Notes under the pieces: model-generated
Databases searched by the model: none
The model's input: the letters and a program-made list of their open reading frames with translations, nothing else
What the model was told of the DNA's origin: nothing
Part shown: positions 17,894-25,571 of the stretch, piece after piece
How positions within the stretch are numbered: position 1 is the stretch's first letter
How the letters are laid out: each line of letters starts with the position of its first letter
Position numbers and translations under genes: made by a program
Assembly (NCBI GenBank): GCA_905214795.1
Contig: CAJMNM010000004.1
Location: 1-64,000, forward strand
Reading direction: 5' to 3'
DNA: 64,000 nucleotides
DNA from: an uncultured bacterium
GTDB lineage: Bacteria > Bacteroidota > Bacteroidia > Bacteroidales > Bacteroidaceae

Positions 17894-17989
17894 ATGAAAA
17901 AACATTTAGATGTTATTGACGTTTTAAGAGAAAATTGCAATACTTATCAAGAATATTTATTAAGAAGAATAACCCAACATTTAATTTAA
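17894..17989 (+). CDS. Possible 31-aa ORF between GT26 and manC
   Basis: ATG-initiated ORF in the 297-base gap, with an N-terminus MKKHLDVIDVLRENCNTYQE followed by a basic/hydrophobic end. It lies divergently from the 29-aa ORF. There is no recognised family and no clear ribosome-binding site. It is reported only because this gap is otherwise empty and both strands carry a start in the same 20-base region. Confidence 0.2.
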   Translation: MKKHLDVIDVLRENCNTYQEYLLRRITQHLI

Positions 17990-18071
17990 TACTTGAATTA
18001 TAAGCAGCTTATAACATTTTGACCACATATTCAATCATCTGCATAATTTAACCATTTATTGAACAATAAAA

Positions 18072-19130
18072 ATGGAAATAAATAATAACAAGAATCATGT
18101 CGTAATTATGGCCGGCGGTATAGGCAGCCGCTTCTGGCCAATGAGTACACCTGAATATCCCAAACAGTTTATAGATGTGATGGGATGTGGAAAGTCATTG
18201 ATCCAACTGACCGTAGAACGATTTCTACCGGTATGTTCCAAGACCAACTTCTGGGTGGTAACGAGTGAAAAATATGTGGATATTGTTAAAACACAATTAC
18301 CGGATATTCCGGAAAGTAATATTCTGGCAGAACCTGTAGCACGCAATACGGCTCCCTGCATTGCCTATGCCTGTTGGAAAATCGGCATGAAACATCCGGA
18401 TGCAAATATCGTCGTCACACCATCTGACGCATTAGTTATCAATACGTCTGAATTTGCCAAGGTCATGAATGAAGCTCTGACCTTCACGTCACATAAGAAT
18501 GCGATTGTCACTATCGGTATACGACCAAGCCGTCCGGAAACGGGATATGGGTATATCTGTGCCGGTAATACAACGCAAGGAAGTGAAATTTGTAAAGTAA
18601 ATGCTTTTAAAGAAAAGCCGAATTATGACACTGCGTGTAAGTATTTAGCAGAGGGCAATTATCTATGGAATGCAGGTATTTTCGTTTGGAACAGACAAAC
18701 CATCATGACTGAAATCAGAAAGCATGTGCCCGCCTTAGCCAATACGATGGACGAAATGGCACACGATTTCTACACGGAACAGGAAACGGACACAGTGAAA
18801 CGACTGTTCCCAACCTGCGAGAAGATTTCAATAGACTATGCCGTCATGGAAAAAGCAGAAGAAATTTATACCCTACCCGCCGAATTCGGATGGAGCGATC
18901 TCGGAAGTTGGGGATCACTGCGAACATTATTACCTCAAGACAATAAAGGTAATGCCTGCATAGGTCCCGACATTAGGCTGCATGATTGCCATGGTTGTGT
19001 AGTACATACCCCGGAAGAACAAAAGGTTGTTTTGGAAGGATTGGATGATTATATCGTAGCAGAAAAGAACGGAACCCTGCTGATCTGCCGTTTACAAAAC
19101 GAACAACTCATCAAGGAGTTTACAAAATAA
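18072..19130 (+). CDS. manC: Mannose-1-phosphate guanylyltransferase
   Basis: 352-aa nucleotidyltransferase that makes GDP-mannose from mannose-1-phosphate and GTP. The signature MAGGIGSRFWPMSTPEYPKQ lies at residues ~13-32. EPVARNTAPCIAYA, VTPSDALV, GYGYI, FKEKP, LWNAGIFVW and the late FGWSDLGSWGSL are all present. It is a single-domain form, lacking the phosphomannose-isomerase C-terminus of bifunctional enzymes. It supplies the substrate for Gmd and Fcl immediately downstream (54- and 7-base gaps). Base composition is less AT-rich than the upstream glycosyltransferases. Confidence 0.93.
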   Translation: MEINNNKNHVVIMAGGIGSRFWPMSTPEYPKQFIDVMGCGKSLIQLTVERFLPVCSKTNFWVVTSEKYVDIVKTQLPDIPESNILAEPVARNTAPCIAYACWKIGMKHPDANIVVTPSDALVINTSEFAKVMNEALTFTSHKNAIVTIGIRPSRPETGYGYICAGNTTQGSEICKVNAFKEKPNYDTACKYLAEGNYLWNAGIFVWNRQTIMTEIRKHVPALANTMDEMAHDFYTEQETDTVKRLFPTCEKISIDYAVMEKAEEIYTLPAEFGWSDLGSWGSLRTLLPQDNKGNACIGPDIRLHDCHGCVVHTPEEQKVVLEGLDDYIVAEKNGTLLICRLQNEQLIKEFTK

Positions 19131-19184
19131 CAACAGCTTAGTTTTAGAAGATAATTTTAACCTAATAATTTCTTTATTACAGTT

Positions 19185-20279
19185 ATGGAAAGAAAAGTAG
19201 CATTAATCACCGGTATCACCGGTCAGGACGGTTCTTACCTGGCAGAGTTTTTGTTGGGAAAAGGTTATGATGTGCATGGCACCATCCGCCGCTCATCTGT
19301 GGATTTCCGTGAGCGTATCGCTCATCTGGAGGGAGAACCTAGATTTCATCTGCACTATGCGGATCTGGGCGACTCCATGAGCATGATTCAGGTGGTGAAC
19401 AAAATCAAACCGACCGAAATATATAACCTGGCCGCACAGAGCCATGTACAGGTGAGTTTCGACTCGCCGGAATTTACGGCTGACGTGGACGCTGTGGGTG
19501 TGTTGCGTGTGCTGGAAGCTGTACGCCAGTGCGGTTTGACCGAGACTTGCCGCATCTATCAGGCTTCCACTTCAGAACTTTACGGCAAGGTGGAAGAGGT
19601 TCCGCAGAACGAGAAGACACCGTTCCATCCTTACAGCCCGTATGCAGTGGCCAAGCTTTACGGTTATTGGATTGTGAAGGAGTATCGTGAGGCATATAAC
19701 ATGTTCTGCTGCTCCGGTATCCTGTTCAATCATGAGAGTGAGCGCCGTGGCGAGACTTTCGTAACCCGTAAGATTACGCTGGCCGCCGCACGTATCGCAC
19801 AGGGCAAGCAGGACAAGCTGTATCTGGGTAACCTGTCCTCACTGCGTGACTGGGGTTATGCCAAGGATTATGTGGAGTGCATGTGGCTGATTCTGCAGAA
19901 TAAGACTCCGGAGGATTTCGTAATTGCTACGGGTGAGCAGCATTCAGTACGTGAGTTCTGTTATTACGCTTTCAAGCGTGCGGGCATCGAACTGGAATTC
20001 CGTGGCGAGGGCATGGACGAGAAGGGTTACGACAAGGCTACGGGCCGTTGTTTGGTAGAGGTGTCTCCAGACTTCTACCGTCCGACAGACGTAGTGAACC
20101 TGTGGGGTGATCCGACGAAAGCGAAGAATGAACTGGGCTGGAATCCGACCAAGACAAGCTTTGAGGAGCTGGTTAACATTATGGTGGACTCTGACATGGC
20201 CAAGGTGGCTGTGGAGCGTGCCAGCGAGAAGGTGAAACTGAATCTGGAAGAGTATCTGGAAAAGGGTATTGTTAAATAA
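19185..20279 (+). CDS. gmd: GDP-mannose 4,6-dehydratase
   Basis: 364-aa short-chain dehydrogenase/reductase converting GDP-mannose to GDP-4-keto-6-deoxymannose. It has the NADP-binding GITGQDGSYLAEFLLGKGY, IYNLAAQSHVQVSFDSPE, the catalytic YSPYAVAKLYG (YxxxK) with the preceding STSELYGKV, and NHESERRGETFVTRKIT. It is GC-richer than the preceding capsule genes and full length. fcl follows after 7 bases. The product feeds GDP-L-fucose synthesis for the capsule and other fucosylated surface glycans. Confidence 0.96.
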   Translation: MERKVALITGITGQDGSYLAEFLLGKGYDVHGTIRRSSVDFRERIAHLEGEPRFHLHYADLGDSMSMIQVVNKIKPTEIYNLAAQSHVQVSFDSPEFTADVDAVGVLRVLEAVRQCGLTETCRIYQASTSELYGKVEEVPQNEKTPFHPYSPYAVAKLYGYWIVKEYREAYNMFCCSGILFNHESERRGETFVTRKITLAAARIAQGKQDKLYLGNLSSLRDWGYAKDYVECMWLILQNKTPEDFVIATGEQHSVREFCYYAFKRAGIELEFRGEGMDEKGYDKATGRCLVEVSPDFYRPTDVVNLWGDPTKAKNELGWNPTKTSFEELVNIMVDSDMAKVAVERASEKVKLNLEEYLEKGIVK

Positions 20280-20286
20280 GAAGAAG

Positions 20287-21429
20287 ATGTTGGACAAATC
20301 AGCAAAGATTTTTGTGGCAGGACATCACGGACTGGTGGGTTCTGCCATCTGGAATAACCTGAAGGCCAGAGGTTATGAAAATCTGGTGGGACGCAGCCAT
20401 AAGGAACTGGACCTGCTGGACGGCGTGGCAGTGAAGCGCTTCTTCGACGAGGAACAGCCCGACGCGGTGGTGCTGGCCGCCGCTCATGTGGGCGGTATCA
20501 TGGCCAACCTGCAGTATCGTGCGGACTTTATCTATGAAAATCTGCAGATACAGCAGAACGTGATTGGCGAAAGTTTCCGTCACGGGGTGAAGAAACTGCT
20601 GTTTCTGGGCAGTACGTGCATCTATCCGCGCGAGGCGCCGCAGCCGATGAAGGAGGACTGTCTGCTGACCTCGGCACTGGAGTACACCAACGAGCCGTAT
20701 GCCATCGCCAAGATTGCGGGACTGAAGATGTGCGAGAGCTTCAACCTGCAATATGGTACGAACTATATCGCTGTGATGCCGACCAACCTGTACGGTCCGA
20801 ACGACAACTTCCATCTGGAGAACAGCCACGTGCTGCCGGCCATGATCCGCAAGATTCATCTGGCCAAATGTCTGAATGAAGGCAACTGGGAGGCTGTGCG
20901 CAAGGATATCGGCCTGCGTCCGGTGAGCGTGACGCGCGAAGGCAATAAATTTATCGTGGATGACAAGTCGGACGAGAAGGATATCCTGACAGTGCTGGCG
21001 CATTACGGCATTACGCCTGAGGCCGTAACCCTGTGGGGTACGGGTGCTCCGATGAGGGAATTTCTCTGGAGCGAGGAAATGGCGGACGCCAGTGTACACG
21101 TACTTCTGAACGTGGACTTCAAGGATACTTATGACGCTTCGGCCAGAAATGCCGACAGTATAGCCGAGGTCCGCAACTGCCACATCAATGTGGGTACAGG
21201 CAAAGAGGTGAGCATCCGTGAGGTGGCCGAGAAAATCATGGCCGAAATCGGATTTAAAGGCGAGCTGCGCTGGGACGCGTCCAAGCCTGACGGCACACTG
21301 CGCAAGTTGACTGACGTGACGAAACTGCACAATCTGGGCTGGCACCACAAGATTGAGATTGACGAGGGTATCCACAAACTGTACGAATGGTATCTGCAGG
21401 GTATCTGCATCAATCATCAGACAGTATAA
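20287..21429 (+). CDS. fcl: GDP-L-fucose synthase
   Basis: 380-aa epimerase/reductase completing GDP-L-fucose synthesis. It has the NADP-binding VAGHHGLVGSAIW, FLGSTCIYPREAPQPMKED, and the catalytic YAIAKIAGLKMCE. At 380 aa it is ~60 residues longer than the E. coli enzyme because of an inserted segment (~residues 195-255) between NSHVLPAMIRKIH and LWGTGAPMREFLW, a feature I associate with Bacteroides homologues. ATG 20287 is chosen over an in-frame TTG that overlaps gmd. It is the last intact biosynthetic gene of the locus. Confidence 0.95.
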   Translation: MLDKSAKIFVAGHHGLVGSAIWNNLKARGYENLVGRSHKELDLLDGVAVKRFFDEEQPDAVVLAAAHVGGIMANLQYRADFIYENLQIQQNVIGESFRHGVKKLLFLGSTCIYPREAPQPMKEDCLLTSALEYTNEPYAIAKIAGLKMCESFNLQYGTNYIAVMPTNLYGPNDNFHLENSHVLPAMIRKIHLAKCLNEGNWEAVRKDIGLRPVSVTREGNKFIVDDKSDEKDILTVLAHYGITPEAVTLWGTGAPMREFLWSEEMADASVHVLLNVDFKDTYDASARNADSIAEVRNCHINVGTGKEVSIREVAEKIMAEIGFKGELRWDASKPDGTLRKLTDVTKLHNLGWHHKIEIDEGIHKLYEWYLQGICINHQTV

Positions 21430-21459
21430 AATATAATCTCATTTTATAAAAATCAAAAG

Positions 21460-21495
21460 AATAGAACAGATACCCATTATGATGTCTGTTCTATT
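21460..21495 (+). terminator. Hairpin after fcl
   Basis: An 11-bp perfect stem (AATAGAACAGA with TCTGTTCTATT) around a 14-base loop, 30 bases after the fcl stop. There is no T-tract, so it is either a weak or factor-dependent terminator or an mRNA 3' stabiliser for the capsule operon. Confidence 0.5.
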
Positions 21496-21669
21496 CATAT
21501 CTGACTACTGGTTCATCAATCAAAAGTATCACGGCATAAGGCATTACAAAGAATAATAGATAGCTTTGTGCGGTCCGTTCAAGATTAAATTCCAAATATT
21601 GACGGGGCAGAAAAGCAGGCCTTGTTTATTCAATACTATGATTGGAGCATGCTGATAACTGACGAAGAA

Positions 21670-21997
21670 GTTCTCTCAAAAACAATCACTTTCCTAAGGT
21701 TTTCACTTATCGTAGCCGTGGTTTTATCCACATTGAGATGACCTATGTGGTAATTAACGGGAATCTACTGGTGGAGGAAAGGGAATTTCCGATATATGAG
21801 TGGCTGTTTCATGTAATCAGCAAGGAGGTGACGGATATCGCTGTTCCGCTGTTTTTCTTCATAGCGGGGTTTCTGTTATTCTATCATTCAACGTTCACAG
21901 GAAAGGAATATCTGCAAAAGTTGGGAAAACGGGTATTTATGCGTTGCTGCGCAGGTATCTGCCGGGATTTACGGCTGTGATTACGGAGGGAGGAAGA
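21670..21997 (+). pseudogene. Acyltransferase-3 family relic (frameshifted, truncated)
   Basis: The translated fragments read SKTITFLRFSLIVAVV, then after a frame change near 21720 FIHIEMTYVVINGN, then ISKEVTDIAVPLFFFIAGF and FTGKEYLQKLGKRV. This is the N-terminal third of an inner-membrane acyltransferase-3 (AT3) protein, as often found at the end of capsule loci. One frameshift interrupts it near 21720, a second change near 21930 throws it out of frame, and the remaining membrane segments are absent. It cannot encode a functional enzyme. Confidence 0.72.
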
Positions 21998-22107
21998 TGA
22001 AAAGCCATAAAGGAATATATAAAAGAAAGCATAAGATAGCAGGATGTATGTAACATCCCGGTGCGGAAGTTTATCATAACAAACGGACGTTCTGTGCAAA
22101 GAAACGG

Positions 22108-22130
22108 GAAAGCTTTGAAACGAAGCTTTC
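22108..22130. repeat. Inverted repeat upstream of upxZ
   Basis: GAAAGCTT (22108-22115) and AAGCTTTC (22123-22130) form a perfect 8-bp stem with a 7-base loop, about 140 bases before the upxZ start. The function is unknown; it may be a leader hairpin or part of the decayed junction. Confidence 0.35.
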
Positions 22131-22269
22131 GCAAACGGCACAGGACTTGTATCAATATAAAAACCTTAACAACCGACTTTTAGTTTGGAAATCTCACAAG
22201 GTTATCGTCAGAACGGCGGTGGCCGGTATGCCGTTTATCAAAATTGAAAGGACAAGGATTTAGTGGATT

Positions 22270-22740
22270 ATGCAGAATATCATAACGGAAGCCAGGACGC
22301 TGCAACGGGATATAGAGCAGTATGTCTGTCACCTGGAAGAGGAGAATATGGACGTGGCGGAATGGTCGGGCAGACAGGCCGACATCGCTAAAAGGATGCA
22401 TGAGCTGGCAGCACAGAACACCTCATCGGACGAGGAGGAAGCGGAGGTGTGCGTCGCAGCGCTGCTGGGCAGCGGAGTAACGATACGTGACGAGAAGTTT
22501 ACCGACAGAATGGTGAAACGGGCACTGAAGGTGTTGAAAAGGCTGCAGGAGCCGGCTTTAAGATGCCGGCTGCTGGTGTTGTGTTTCGGGGAGACCTATG
22601 ACGAGGCGCAGGCGGAGGAAGCGCGCCGGATTCTGAACAGATGGCCGGAGAATGTGTCGGCAACACTGAAGGCGTCTCTGACGGAATTGTTGAGCATACT
22701 GGAGACGGATGTCGCCCTGACAATGGGCTATCCGGACTGA
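22270..22740 (+). CDS. UpxZ family antagonist of UpxY antiterminators
   Basis: 156-aa all-helical protein matching the UpxZ pattern: an N-terminal helical hairpin, then EEAEVCVAALLGSGVTIRD, VLKRLQEPALRCRLLVLCFG, a YDEAQAEEA segment and a final RRILNRWPENVSATL. UpxZ proteins bind UpxY proteins of other capsule loci and prevent their transcription, so that one capsule dominates. Usually upxZ follows upxY at the locus start; here a copy lies at the far end. It shares recognisable similarity with the C-terminus of the first gene of the window. A strong terminator follows at 22779. Confidence 0.8.
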   Translation: MQNIITEARTLQRDIEQYVCHLEEENMDVAEWSGRQADIAKRMHELAAQNTSSDEEEAEVCVAALLGSGVTIRDEKFTDRMVKRALKVLKRLQEPALRCRLLVLCFGETYDEAQAEEARRILNRWPENVSATLKASLTELLSILETDVALTMGYPD

Positions 22741-22775
22741 AGAAGGGAAAGCCATTGACAGGAAAAGAATAAAAC

Positions 22776-22824
22776 CAGCAAAGGACATGCCCACAAGGGT
22801 GTGTCCTTTGTTTGGTTTAAGGGG
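22776..22824 (+). repeat. Copy 1 of a duplicated 49-bp terminator repeat
   Basis: 49 bases identical at 47 positions to 24285-24333. Both copies contain the whole terminator hairpin plus GTTTGGTTTAAGGGG. The two copies flank the GHKL/STAS-like gene pair as direct repeats. Confidence 0.8.
22779..22810 (+). terminator. Strong hairpin terminator after upxZ
   Basis: A 14-bp stem (two G-T pairs) with an ACAA loop: CAAAGGACATGCCC pairs with GGGTGTGTCCTTTG, followed by TTTGGTTT. It closes the capsule locus. Confidence 0.75.
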
Positions 22825-22886
22825 TAATCTGTTAAAACAGAATATAAAAAGAAAATTAATTAAGTTACAATACAAATATTTTTTTG

Positions 22887-22894
22887 TATATTTG
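22887..22894 (+). promoter_or_regulatory. Promoter -7 box for the GHKL/STAS-like pair
   Basis: TATATTTG matches TAnnTTTG and is preceded by a T-run. It predicts a start near 22900 and a ~100-base leader that contains a large hairpin (22944-22984). Confidence 0.6.
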
Positions 22895-22943
22895 CCATAT
22901 TCATGAGGAATATACCTAAAAAGCAGGCATCAAGAATATTTTA

Positions 22944-22984
22944 CTCATAGATAAATAACCAGTTATACGGGTTACATCTATGAG
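22944..22984 (+). promoter_or_regulatory. Leader hairpin upstream of the GHKL ATPase gene
   Basis: CTCATAGAT (22944-22952) pairs perfectly with ATCTATGAG (22976-22984), and an inner TAACC (22956-22960) pairs with GGTTA (22970-22974). The structure ends 15 bases before the ATG, so it could gate ribosome access or bind a regulator. Confidence 0.5.
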
Positions 22985-22999
22985 ATTATTATATATACT

Positions 23000-23905
23000 A
23001 TGGCTCATATAATAAACATACCAAATGTAGATCGTGATGAAAGAATAGGAAGCGCGTTTAACCATCTGTTTCAGGTTATACAACAAACCGACAACAGCAA
23101 TGATATGGACCTATTTTGGGATTTAAGCAATACGTCTTGTTTTCATCCGTTCTTTTTAGCGCCTTTAGTTATATACAAACAGAAATGTAACAAAAATATA
23201 AATTGCATAGGTAAACCGAACCGCATCAAAGGATATCTTAATACCATTCATTTTGATTATCCTTTAGAAATTGTGGACAACAGTCGGTTAAAAGAAGTTC
23301 TTTACCCTTATATTAAGAAAACGTATTTACCTGTATGTCAATTTGATTTGTGCAGAGGGAATATTGATGGACTTCAAACTATTCTTCAAGGTATTATTAA
23401 GGAACAAAGTGAAGCAGATTATCGAATTACAACACCGCTTTCTTATCTACTTGGGGAATTAATTGATAACATGACTGAACATTCTCATGGAAAACACGGA
23501 TATATTTTTTCTCAATATTTAAAAAAGGAGGGATGCATAGATTTAGTATTAGCTGATGACGGAATTACAATATTCGGTAGTTATGTAAGAGCAGGGAAGT
23601 ACCTTAATGAGATTAATGGAAATGAAGTTAAAGCATTAACTTTTGCAAATGAAGGACGATCAACAAAAAATTTACCCAACGCAGAAAATCGGGGATATGG
23701 GATCTCTTCTTCAAAGAGAATGTTGGTTGACGGACTTAACGGCTCTTTCTTCATGTTATCAGGCGGAGCATTTCACAGACATGATTCAAACGGATCAGTT
23801 TATGTAAAACTTCCGCCTACTATAAACTGGAATGGAACTATCATATTAATGAGAATACCAGTTCAGATTCCTATCAATTTTAATTACACCAAATATGCTC
23901 AATAA
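23000..23905 (+). CDS. GHKL (HATPase_c) ATP-binding protein
   Basis: 301-aa soluble protein whose C-terminal half is a GHKL ATPase fold. The N-box is LGELIDNMTEHS (Glu153, Asn157), the G1 box LVLADDGIT (Asp187-x-x, Gly188), and the G2 box NRGYGISSSKRML (Gly232, Gly234). There is no sensor, membrane or phospho-acceptor domain. The N-terminal ~130 residues (WDLSNTSCFHPFF) look like a STAS-like or small alpha/beta partner domain. Such proteins act as anti-sigma/partner-switch kinases or conformational ATPases. It is followed after 12 bases by a STAS-like protein. The pair has its own promoter, leader hairpin and terminator and looks like a self-contained cassette. The biological role is unknown. 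Confidence 0.75.
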   Translation: MAHIINIPNVDRDERIGSAFNHLFQVIQQTDNSNDMDLFWDLSNTSCFHPFFLAPLVIYKQKCNKNINCIGKPNRIKGYLNTIHFDYPLEIVDNSRLKEVLYPYIKKTYLPVCQFDLCRGNIDGLQTILQGIIKEQSEADYRITTPLSYLLGELIDNMTEHSHGKHGYIFSQYLKKEGCIDLVLADDGITIFGSYVRAGKYLNEINGNEVKALTFANEGRSTKNLPNAENRGYGISSSKRMLVDGLNGSFFMLSGGAFHRHDSNGSVYVKLPPTINWNGTIILMRIPVQIPINFNYTKYAQ

Positions 23906-23917
23906 AAAAGTAAGATT

Positions 23918-24256
23918 ATGGATAAAGTTATAAAAATTGCTCAATTAATCAGCACGGATATTCGTTCCAGGGCAAATGTTAACATTATAAGATCTGCCAT
24001 TGATGGAATTAATGAGAATATCATCCTTGATTTTACTGATGTTACTTTTATGTCACGTTCATTTGCAGATGAACTATATAATCTAATGAATGAACATGAA
24101 CATATTTCATTATCCAACATGGATAATTTCGTTCATTCTATGTTGGATGCAGTCATTCAAGGAAGAAAGTCAAAAAGAATCTTTAAACAGGAATCATCAG
24201 AAATAAAAGAATGTGAAGACATGAATAGTTTAGCTTCATTTTTAGCTACTATCTAA
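23918..24256 (+). CDS. STAS-like (DUF4325-type) protein
   Basis: 112-aa protein with the core strand-helix pattern IILDFTDVTFMSRSFADELY (~residues 34-53), which fits the DUF4325/STAS-like family. The Ser residues in FMSRS lie where anti-sigma antagonists are phosphorylated. Paired with a GHKL ATPase it suggests a partner-switching module, though no sigma factor or phosphatase is nearby. The ATG follows a purine-rich AAAAAAGTAAG. A terminator duplicate lies 31 bases downstream. Confidence 0.68.
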   Translation: MDKVIKIAQLISTDIRSRANVNIIRSAIDGINENIILDFTDVTFMSRSFADELYNLMNEHEHISLSNMDNFVHSMLDAVIQGRKSKRIFKQESSEIKECEDMNSLASFLATI

Positions 24257-24284
24257 TTTTGTCATTCTTTTAATAGTTTACAAT

Positions 24285-24333
24285 CAGCAAAGGACATGTC
24301 CGCAAGGGTGTGTCCTTTGTTTGGTTTAAGGGG
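24285..24333 (+). repeat. Copy 2 of the duplicated 49-bp terminator repeat
   Basis: Direct repeat of 22776-22824 with two substitutions (one in the stem that keeps pairing through G-T, one in the loop). Its sequence continues differently (GGGGGCGCGAC), so the duplication ends at the repeat border. Confidence 0.8.
24288..24319 (+). terminator. Hairpin terminator after the STAS-like gene
   Basis: A 14-bp stem with a GCAA tetraloop: CAAAGGACATGTCC pairs with GGGTGTGTCCTTTG through three G-T pairs, followed by TTTGGTTT. It terminates the GHKL/STAS-like transcript. Confidence 0.75.
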
Positions 24334-24388
24334 GCGCGACAAATGGCAAAAATTGTAAACGACAAGGGGTTTTATCGGCATTTTTTTG

Positions 24389-24396
24389 TATGTTTG
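24389..24396 (+). promoter_or_regulatory. -7 box for the GT8 gene
   Basis: TATGTTTG matches TAnnTTTG. It predicts a start near 24402 and a ~68-base leader, supporting the ATG at 24470 over an in-frame TTG at 24386 that lies upstream of the box. Confidence 0.5.
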
Positions 24397-24469
24397 TATT
24401 TATCCGGAACGGGACTTGTCACCGGGATTCAGGACGTATTCGTATCACATCATTGATAAACAGGCTTTC

Positions 24470-25429
24470 ATGACTCATTTTAATTCAGCAGACCAGATGC
24501 AGGACACGGCAGTGGTAATGGTTGCAGACGACCGTTATGCGCCTTTTGTGGCGGTGGTTATCGCATCGCTGGGCATGCACAGCCGGAGAGCGCTGCCGGA
24601 CATTTATCTGCTGTCGGGCAACATGAGCGCAGAGAACCGCCAAAAACTGGCGGAGACGGCGGAAAAGGCGGGAACAAGACTGAGGTTCGCCGAAGTGGAC
24701 GAAAAGCGCCTGGAAGCATTTGAGGGCATTGGAGAATGGTCGAAATATACGTTCATGAAGCTGATGATTCCAGAAGTGCTGCCAAAGCATATCAGAAAGG
24801 CGGTGTATCTGGACGCGGACACGTATGTGGCCGACGACATAGGGGAACTGCTCGATATGGACGTGGACAGCATTGCCGTGGCGGGGGTGAAGGACCTGAA
24901 GACGAGCGCAGGACACAAGGCGCGAACGGGCATTCCGAAGGAATCGGCCTATCTGAACTCGGGGGTGATGGTGATGAACATGGCACGATGGCGTGAAGCC
25001 GTTGACAAGGGACTTTTCGAGGCGTTTATAGCGACACACAAAGGCAAGACGACGCTGAACGACCAGGACGTCATCAACGGGGTGTTTCAGAACGAGACGA
25101 AAGCCCTGCATGTGCGTTTCAACATGACGGACTTCTGCTACTGCTACAACAAACCGATTATAGAGGAACACAAAAAGCAGCTGAGAAAGGCTTTCAGGCA
25201 TCCGGTGGTGATTCATTTTACATGTAACGGCAAGCCGTGGATTGGCGAGAATTTCCATGTCTTCGGACGGGCTTACCGGAAGGCGATGGCACAGACGCCC
25301 TACGGGACATTGCTGAAAGAGAGAAAAGTGAAGAACCGGAAGGTATGGCTGATTAACGGTCTGAAGTATTACATCACACGTATAGCGGACCGCTTCAGAC
25401 ACGGCGGACAAGGGCCGGCCGGATACTGA
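24470..25429 (+). CDS. Family 8 glycosyltransferase (LPS galactosyl/glucosyltransferase-like)
   Basis: 319-aa GT8 enzyme. VVMVADDRYAPFVAVVIASL opens the GT-A fold. The metal-binding DxD is VYLDADTYV, and YLNSGVMVMNMARWR, LNDQDVING and VVIHFTCNGKPW are the usual downstream motifs. It is probably an LPS or capsule side-chain transferase. Chosen start: ATG 24470, matching the family N-terminus and a promoter box upstream. It is monocistronic between two terminators. Base composition is GC-richer than the capsule genes. Confidence 0.85.
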   Translation: MTHFNSADQMQDTAVVMVADDRYAPFVAVVIASLGMHSRRALPDIYLLSGNMSAENRQKLAETAEKAGTRLRFAEVDEKRLEAFEGIGEWSKYTFMKLMIPEVLPKHIRKAVYLDADTYVADDIGELLDMDVDSIAVAGVKDLKTSAGHKARTGIPKESAYLNSGVMVMNMARWREAVDKGLFEAFIATHKGKTTLNDQDVINGVFQNETKALHVRFNMTDFCYCYNKPIIEEHKKQLRKAFRHPVVIHFTCNGKPWIGENFHVFGRAYRKAMAQTPYGTLLKERKVKNRKVWLINGLKYYITRIADRFRHGGQGPAGY

Positions 25430-25513
25430 TACGAAAAAAGTATGTGAGCGGCAGCCGTGCGATGTGACGGAAAACGACAGGCGAATGGCTGACGGCGGAT
25501 GTATAAAAAACAG

Positions 25514-25546
25514 GCGAGCCGGCTTCCTGAATGGAGGCCGGCTCGC
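25514..25546. terminator. Bidirectional terminator between GT8 and secDF
   Basis: A perfect 10-bp GC-rich stem: GCGAGCCGGC pairs with GCCGGCTCGC around a 13-base loop. It has TTTTT on the plus side and a run of A residues (T on the minus strand) on the other. It serves the convergent genes ending at 25429 and 25572. Confidence 0.85.
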
Positions 25547-25571
25547 TTTTTATGGTTATAATACTGAAGAA

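Noticed and set aside
20299..21417. 372-codon antisense open frame over fcl
   Set aside because: It is a mirror of the fcl coding frame in GC-rich codons, with a His/Val/Gln-rich composition and no motif.
24485..25411. 308-codon antisense open frame over the GT8 gene
   Set aside because: The composition is typical of a shadow frame; the plus strand carries a clear GT8 protein.
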